Source of the DNA: a virus
DNA: 64,000 bases
Reading direction: 5' to 3' (one strand)
IMG/VR virus record: IMGVR_UViG_3300008516_000114
Coordinates: 1-64,000 of that record
Notes under the pieces: model-generated
Told to the model about the DNA's origin: nothing
Seen by the model: the letters and a program-made list of their open reading frames with translations, nothing else
Database searches by the model: none
Position numbers and translations under genes: made by a program
Part shown: positions 60,435 to 64,000 of the stretch, one piece after another
How the letters are laid out: every line of letters starts with the position of its first letter
Numbering within the stretch: position 1 is the first letter of the stretch

Positions 60435-60498
60435 TATATTTTTGTATCAACATAATGTTAATTTAATATAAAAAATGAAATAATAAAGGAGAAAAGAC

Positions 60499-60741
60499 AT
60501 GGATAACAATTATGTAAGTAAAGAAGTTGATAGGATAATAACTAATTTAAGAAAACAGGAGTATGAATTAAGGGGAGACCTGCAGCTTGTTCTGGATATG
60601 CGGCAAGTAATCGAGTCTGTTGTTCAGACGAGTAACCAGAATGTTGAATTAATGCAGAGAAAAGAAAAAGAACTTTCTGTTCTTAAAAATGAGTTAAAGA
60701 AGAAGGAAGAGGTTGAAAATGCCTCAAAGAGGTCTCTATGA
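60499..60741 (+). CDS. Coiled-coil protein, 80 aa
   Basis: AAAGGAGAAAAGAC precedes ATG 60499. The product has a long helix with heptad-like pattern (KEVDRIITNLRKQEYELRGDLQLVLDMRQVIESVV, VELMQRKEKELSVLKNELKKKEEVE). It overlaps the next gene by four bases. Function unknown. Confidence 0.6.
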   Translation: MDNNYVSKEVDRIITNLRKQEYELRGDLQLVLDMRQVIESVVQTSNQNVELMQRKEKELSVLKNELKKKEEVENASKRSL

Positions 60742-60926
60742 GAAAAAACAAGAAAGAGGAAAAGCCAAGTAGCTGTTCATCAAATAAAAAAGAAAGAGAA
60801 TTTGTTATTGTTTATAAGACGGATGATGGCGAATATGAGGAAAAATGGGATCACAAATCAGTAGCATTTTCAGAAGATATTTTTGAATGTGTGGAAATGT
60901 CAAGCTTCAGCGGGGTTGAGTTTTGA
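60738..60926 (+). CDS. Hypothetical small charged protein, 62 aa
   Basis: The start overlaps the previous stop (ATGA). The Lys-rich N-terminus precedes EFVIVYKTDDGEYEEKWDHKSVAFSEDIFECVE. Its last 27 bases overlap the end of the minus-strand DUF3467 gene. No family is recognised. Confidence 0.5.
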   Translation: MRKNKKEEKPSSCSSNKKEREFVIVYKTDDGEYEEKWDHKSVAFSEDIFECVEMSSFSGVEF

Positions 60927-61211
60927 TATATCTAATTGTTTTTCGGTTTCTTTTATTTCACCGTATTTCTGTTCATATTTATTTATATTATCCATTAAAA
61001 CGCTATAAATTCTTTTTATATGAGAAGGACTGGTTATAATCCTAGTGTTAATAGTGCCTCTATTACCAATTAACATACCAAAATCCATAACAAATTCTTC
61101 TTTGGTATGTGAAATTCCCATAATATTTGAATATATACCACGTAATATTTTTGGGTCTATACTAATTTGGGGTTTCTCTACAAATTGCTTTTGTGGTCTT
61201 TTTTTTGACAT
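60900..61211 (-). CDS. DUF3467 family protein
   Basis: The 103-aa product has IYSNIMGISHTKEEFVMDFGMLIG, RIITSPSHIKRIYSVLMDNINKYEQKYGEI, the DUF3467 pattern. The family is small, widespread in bacteria and phages, and of unknown function. AAGGA lies before its ATG. It is the second of two minus-strand genes after the lipoprotein. Confidence 0.85.
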   Translation of the reverse strand: MSKKRPQKQFVEKPQISIDPKILRGIYSNIMGISHTKEEFVMDFGMLIGNRGTINTRIITSPSHIKRIYSVLMDNINKYEQKYGEIKETEKQLDISKLNPAEA

Positions 61212-61270
61212 ATTTTTTCCTTATATTTTTAGAAATACCTAGATGGGAATATGGGCGTGCTGTTCATGTA

Positions 61271-61651
61271 TTAATCATACATCCAATTTTTTTCGGGATT
61301 TAATCCATATCCAATTAAAATAACATTTGAAATAGTTGCATTACCATATTGATAGCTAGCATCAAATTTAGAAGAATAGGATTTATTGGATAAAATTTCA
61401 CAATTTTTATTTCCAAAACGCCTGCCCCTAATAATATTACCTGAATAATATACTTTGATATCAATGTAAAAATTTGTAATTGTTATTTCGCCAGTATTAA
61501 AGACAGAATAATAAACATATTTAGAACCTTGGTTCCAAGAAATATTAACATCAGCTTTTGCTTCTTTTTCCTCTTCAGATTTAGTTGGATTTGATCCACA
61601 AGAGAACATAATCAAAAATGACAAAGCAAATATTATAATTATCTTTTTCAT
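61271..61651 (-). CDS. Lipoprotein, 126 aa
   Basis: AGGAGG precedes the ATG (complement of 61649-61651). The N-terminus KKIIIIFALSFLIMFSC is a signal peptide with lipobox and lipidated Cys near residue 18, then GSNPTKSEEEKEAKAD linker and a beta-rich domain (ADVNISWNQGSKYVYYSVFNTGEITITNFYIDIKVYYSG) resembling a FxLD/immunoglobulin-type fold. It would be placed in a cell membrane facing outward, perhaps giving superinfection exclusion if phage-borne. That role is inference. Confidence 0.75.
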   Translation of the reverse strand: MKKIIIIFALSFLIMFSCGSNPTKSEEEKEAKADVNISWNQGSKYVYYSVFNTGEITITNFYIDIKVYYSGNIIRGRRFGNKNCEILSNKSYSSKFDASYQYGNATISNVILIGYGLNPEKNWMYD

Positions 61652-61681
61652 AACAACCTCCTGTTAAATATATCAAGGTAG

Positions 61682-61710
61682 ATAGTATTTAATTTTATTT
61701 AGAAAGTCAA
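61682..61710 (-). promoter_or_regulatory. Promoter for the lipoprotein gene
   Basis: On the minus strand TTGACT (61705-61710) and TACTAT (61682-61687) are separated by 17 bases. Each matches the consensus at five of six positions. Transcription would start near 61675, about 24 bases before the lipoprotein ATG with its ribosome site. Confidence 0.7.
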
Positions 61711-61819
61711 GTGATTAGTTCCCATGCCCGGTTTCGAGCCGTACTACCATTTCAATAGCTACTCATTAATATTTTAGTTTTTAATAGTCTCAATGAAATG
61801 TAGTGACATGGGAAGATAT

Positions 61820-62392
61820 TTAATGCCGGCGACCCTCCTCTTTTTGCTGTAACTTCCTCTTATAACTTTCCAATTCCGCTTTTAATTTGAAATTGTACTG
61901 CCAGATCAATTCATCTTTACCGGTCACTGTCCATCTAATCAGGTTACCCTCAACGATTTTAGCCAATCCATGATTAAGACACCGGTGGCGTAAAAACCTT
62001 TTTTTACTATCATGGACCTTATAGATAATATTAGACTGGTCGTCAATGAACTTGAGGAATTCTTTTGTACTGATCAAAAGTGTTTTTGCTACCTGTGAAT
62101 TACTATAAAGCAACTCATCGCCAAATCTTGATCTGAATTTCTCCAGGTAATCCAAATCCTTAACAAAAATCTCTGTTACTTCTGTTTCTGAGTCCTCCTT
62201 CTCTTTTTCCAGATGAATTTCTGTTTTTCCCGTTTCTTCCATTCCTTCAGGTTCTTCCGGATTCAACTGCTCTTGAATTTGTTCCGTTAATTCACTGTTG
62301 CCGTTAATCGTAACCGTGCAATTGTTGAGATGAAAAATTGACGGAACTCCCTGATTCTTGCTTAATACGGCTTGATACTTTTTGTTGCCCAT
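61820..62392 (-). CDS. Hypothetical protein, 190 aa
   Basis: AAAGGG precedes the start on the minus strand. The N-terminus (MGNKKYQAVLSKNQGVPSIFHLNNCTVTINGN) is followed by an acidic, Glu-rich linker, then a helical region (DLDYLEKFRSRFGDELLYSNSQVAKTLLISTKEFLKFIDDQ, RCLNHGLAKIVEGNLIRWTVTGKDELI) that may be a winged-helix domain, and a charged coiled-coil tail. It could be a DNA-binding regulator. A long structured leader precedes it. Confidence 0.6.
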   Translation of the reverse strand: MGNKKYQAVLSKNQGVPSIFHLNNCTVTINGNSELTEQIQEQLNPEEPEGMEETGKTEIHLEKEKEDSETEVTEIFVKDLDYLEKFRSRFGDELLYSNSQVAKTLLISTKEFLKFIDDQSNIIYKVHDSKKRFLRHRCLNHGLAKIVEGNLIRWTVTGKDELIWQYNFKLKAELESYKRKLQQKEEGRRH

Positions 62393-62564
62393 AATAAGCC
62401 CTTTCTTTAAAATTAAAGGACTTCCCTGAATCGCAACCCGCAGTATCGGCGGTGTGGTGCTTTCGCAACCACAAATCCAAGAAAGCCCTTTACAGTTTTC
62501 CTAAGATTCCAATCTACAAAAAACAAATGGCTGTTTACTGTTAGCCTTCAGGATACTAAATTGC
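62393..62564 (-). ncRNA. Structured 5' leader of the 62392 gene (candidate cis-regulatory RNA)
   Basis: The predicted transcript leader of about 170 bases holds a hairpin on the minus strand with UGUGG...CCACA, inner UGC-GAAA-GCA (complement of 62453-62473), then CCGC...GCGG (complement of about 62437-62452), and CUUUCUU/AAGAAAG segments that could pair at long range. The GNRA loop and several stems suggest a riboswitch-like or other structured leader. I know no family that it matches. Confidence 0.4.
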
Positions 62565-62570
62565 ATCAAG

Positions 62571-62600
62571 AATTTACAACAGTTCAGGTCAGAAAGTCAA
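62571..62600 (-). promoter_or_regulatory. Promoter for the 62392 gene
   Basis: TTGACT (complement of 62595-62600) and TAAATT (complement of 62571-62576) lie 18 bases apart. The -35 region TTGACTTTCT is identical to that of the lipoprotein promoter at 61682-61710. The -10 box is weak. Start would be near 62564. Confidence 0.45.
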
Positions 62601-62621
62601 GGTTTTTCTTTGGTTAAGTGG

Positions 62622-63479
62622 TTATTTTTTGGGGTGTTTGTCTTCAAAAATCTCTAATTTCATTTCAGGATTAGCTATAATTATCTTAGGTATATTCCCC
62701 GACAAATCTTTAACACTTCCATTGTCTTCTATTTTCTTGATTATCACTTGTTCTGAATAAGGAATTACTACTGATGAGTTTTCCCGAGCCACTACTGATG
62801 AGTTTCCCCAAGCCACTACTGATGAGTTTCCCCAAGCCACTACTGATGAGTTTCCCCGAGCCACTACTGATGAGTTTCCCCAAGCCACTACTGATGAGTT
62901 TCCCCAAGCCACTACTGATGAGTTTCCCCGAGCCACTACTGATGAGTTTTCCCAAGCCACTACTGACGAGTTTTCCCAAGCCACTACTGATGAGTTTTCC
63001 CAAGCCACTACTGATGAGTTTTCCCGAGCCACTACTGACGAGTTTTCCCAAGCCACTACTGACGAGTTTTCCCAAGCCACTACTGACGAGTTTCCCCGAG
63101 CCTTTACTGACGAGTTTTCCCAAGCCACTACTGACGAGTTTTTAATGAAAAACCGTCCCTTACCTAATTTCTTCCAAGACTTGTCATTTATAACAAATCT
63201 CTCATCCATGAGACTTTGAAGGGCTTTTCTCATTTCTTTTTCTGCCTGTTTTTCATTAAACCATTTGGGAATAATATCTTGGTCAACTCGCAGATCCCAT
63301 TTGGAAAGGTTTTGGTCAAATATATTACCATTAGGTGGCAATAGTTCTACTCTGATGAATTTTGGTTTCATTGTCGTATCATCAAGCCCATTTTTCTTTA
63401 TTAATTTCTCATGTGAATCATAATCTAAATCATAAAGAATTTTTTTCTCTGTGATAATCCCACTAAAAAATTGACACAT
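62622..63479 (-). CDS. Protein with sixteen tandem NSSVVAW(E/G) octapeptide repeats
   Basis: AAAAGGAGAAAG precedes the ATG (complement of 63477-63479). Residues 1-113 are a mixed alpha/beta domain, including RVELLPPNGNIFDQNLSKWDLRVDQDI and MRKALQSLMDERFVIN. Residues 114-241 are sixteen copies of an eight-residue unit, NSSVVAWE or NSSVVARG, encoded by a 24-base DNA repeat. Such Ser/Val/Ala repeats with regular Gly or Glu probably fold as a beta helix or solenoid. Residues 242-285 return to unique sequence. It may be an adhesin, anti-host factor or scaffold; none is proven. Confidence 0.7.
   Translation of the reverse strand: MCQFFSGIITEKKILYDLDYDSHEKLIKKNGLDDTTMKPKFIRVELLPPNGNIFDQNLSKWDLRVDQDIIPKWFNEKQAEKEMRKALQSLMDERFVINDKSWKKLGKGRFFIKNSSVVAWENSSVKARGNSSVVAWENSSVVAWENSSVVARENSSVVAWENSSVVAWENSSVVAWENSSVVARGNSSVVAWGNSSVVAWGNSSVVARGNSSVVAWGNSSVVAWGNSSVVARENSSVVIPYSEQVIIKKIEDNGSVKDLSGNIPKIIIANPEMKLEIFEDKHPKK
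62757..63140. repeat. 24-bp tandem repeat array, 16 units
   Basis: Sixteen head-to-tail 24-base units, of the type ACTACTGATGAGTTTTCCCA plus GCC, differ by point changes only. Units 9-11 and 12-14 form repeating triplets (R-G, W-G, W-G), a 72-base higher-order repeat that points to recent expansion. All three frames on both strands stay open because 24 is a multiple of three. Confidence 0.95.
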
Positions 63480-63623
63480 AACTTTCTCCTTTTTTTCATT
63501 GTTATATTATTTTCTTCTATATAGTTAGCATAGATATATTGCGATAACTCATAATAAGTAATGAGTAACTGAATTAATTTAGAGGGTTGTTTCATTAACT
63601 TCTTAAAACGGAGGATTTTTGCT
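63480..63623. promoter_or_regulatory. Divergent intergenic region with operator-like inverted repeat
   Basis: The gap lies between minus gene 62622-63479 and plus gene 63624-63809. ACTCAT (63547-63552) and ATGAGT (63561-63566) form an inverted repeat around eight bases, a possible operator. On the minus strand a TATATA-like box lies near the start but no clear pair is proven. Confidence 0.35.
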
Positions 63624-63809
63624 ATGGAAAAGATAGAATTGGCAATTGGGTTAATCGACAAACTCAAGGGCGATCTTCATAATGAGATGGTGATTGAGGT
63701 TTCAAGTTGCAGGGACTATGACACAAACGATAGTTTCTTGGAGTCTTATTATGCAGACAGAGTAATTCTTGATAGAAGTATGCAAATTATCAGGGATTAT
63801 TTCGCTTAA
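63624..63809 (+). CDS. Hypothetical acidic protein, 61 aa
   Basis: ACGGAGG lies nine bases before ATG 63624. The product is helical (EKIELAIGLIDKLKGDLHNEMVIEVSSCRDYDTNDSFLESYYADRVILDRSMQIIRDYF). No family is recognised. It is followed by a strong hairpin. Confidence 0.6.
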   Translation: MEKIELAIGLIDKLKGDLHNEMVIEVSSCRDYDTNDSFLESYYADRVILDRSMQIIRDYFA

Positions 63810-63835
63810 TTACAGAAAAATGTAATTAAGTTAGC

Positions 63836-63887
63836 ATATATGAGGGGTATTGTCTTTTTAATTTTCAATTCAACACCCCTCATATAT
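63836..63887. terminator. Long hairpin, probable terminator
   Basis: ATATATGAGGGGT (63836-63848) pairs with ACCCCTCATATAT (63875-63887); TTG/CAA extends the stem after one mismatch, giving sixteen pairs around an 18-base loop. A T-rich stretch follows from about 63891 and a T-tract within the loop. It separates convergent genes and could act in both directions. Confidence 0.6.
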
Positions 63888-63904
63888 TCACATTTCGTTC
63901 TTTT

Positions 63905-64000
63905 TTAATGAACTCCTATTTCTGTATGGTCAAAAATTCCCTTAGGGCCAAATGATAAATAGGGTTCTTTGTTTTTATGCTTATCACAAAGGAAAATTTC
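63905..64000 (-). CDS. C-terminal fragment of a minus-strand gene (cut by window edge)
   Basis: On the minus strand, bases from the window end to a TAA (complement of 63905-63907) are open for 31 codons, ending ...KNKEPYLSFGPKGIFDHTEIGVH. The rest lies beyond the window. The composition looks coding. No family can be named from this piece. Confidence 0.55.
   Translation of the reverse strand, partial: EIFLCDKHKNKEPYLSFGPKGIFDHTEIGVH

Noticed and set aside
60181-60471. Plus-strand ORF of 96 aa
   Set aside because: It lies opposite the better minus-strand frame at 60102-60434 and has the Leu/Phe/Ser bias of a shadow.
61719-61814. T-arm-like GGTTTCGAGCC and TTCCCATG/CATGGGAA inverted repeat, a possible tRNA fragment or attachment site
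   Set aside because: I could not fold an acceptor or anticodon arm around it, and no integrase or matching second site is present.
62710-63145. Two further ORFs through the repeat array (plus strand 62774-63145; minus strand 62710-63123)
   Set aside because: A 24-base repeat keeps all frames open. Only the 62622-63479 frame has a ribosome site and unique domains on both ends.
1-64000. CRISPR array, diversity-generating retroelement, integrase or toxin-antitoxin pair
   Set aside because: I saw no regularly spaced repeat-spacer units, no reverse transcriptase and no integrase motifs.

Overview
The window reads as most of the genome of one tailed bacteriophage, or a prophage or metagenomic phage contig. 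It carries a replicative helicase, terminase, portal, protease/scaffold, HK97-type capsid, holin/endolysin candidates, tape measure and long fibre genes in a mostly plus-strand array with overlapping or closely spaced genes. The 1315-residue tape measure and the absence of a recognisable sheath suggest a long-tailed siphovirus. The DNA is AT-rich, Shine-Dalgarno sites of the AGGAG/GGAGG type are common and some genes start with TTG. No integrase, recombinase of the integrase families, or rRNA was seen, so lysogeny cannot be judged. The host is not identifiable. A lipoprotein with a lipobox and an O-antigen-capping-like enzyme fit a Gram-negative host, but this is inference.

Layout. 1-7.4 kb: DNA metabolism (radical SAM protein cut by the window edge, a UvrD-like helicase split into two ORFs, a replication initiator-like protein, DUF5131, a DnaQ-like exonuclease, DnaB). 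7.4-10.5 kb: small Cys-rich and hypothetical genes. 10.5-15.7 kb: large terminase and portal. 15.7-27.8 kb: a 12-kb sugar-modification island (about seven glycosyltransferases, a sugar-nucleotide epimerase, methyltransferases, a PP-loop/asparagine-synthase-like protein, a methyltransferase-kinase fusion resembling WbdD, and an MT-A70 DNA methylase), placed between portal and protease genes that normally adjoin. 28.0-31.4 kb: terminator and regulatory gap, then protease-scaffold, decoration and major capsid. 31.4-35.5 kb: small structural genes, a LamG lectin, two membrane proteins and an M15 endolysin. 35.5-44.0 kb: connector, tail tube, tail assembly, tape measure. 44.0-45.9 kb: a metallophosphoesterase plus a LAGLIDADG homing endonuclease. 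45.9-59.8 kb: tail tip and fibres, with a Met tRNA and a 3.1-kb cassette (glycosyltransferase-methyltransferase fusion, collagen-like fibre) splitting one FN3 fibre gene. 59.9-64.0 kb: mixed-strand accessory region with a DUF3467 protein, a lipoprotein, a gene with a long structured leader, and a protein of sixteen 8-residue repeats.

How it fits together. Replication genes and structural genes appear as long co-directional operons with many 4-base stop/start overlaps. The sugar island probably builds or caps a glycan on virion proteins or on the host surface; the second glycosyltransferase at 53.9 kb sits among the fibre genes it might act on. Two families of dispersed repeats (an AT-rich TTAATTATGAATT type in gene junctions, and a GC-rich GCCTACGGCTACGCAGG type that also extends protein C-termini) run through the window. 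Two genes, the helicase and an FN3 fibre, appear split by later insertions.
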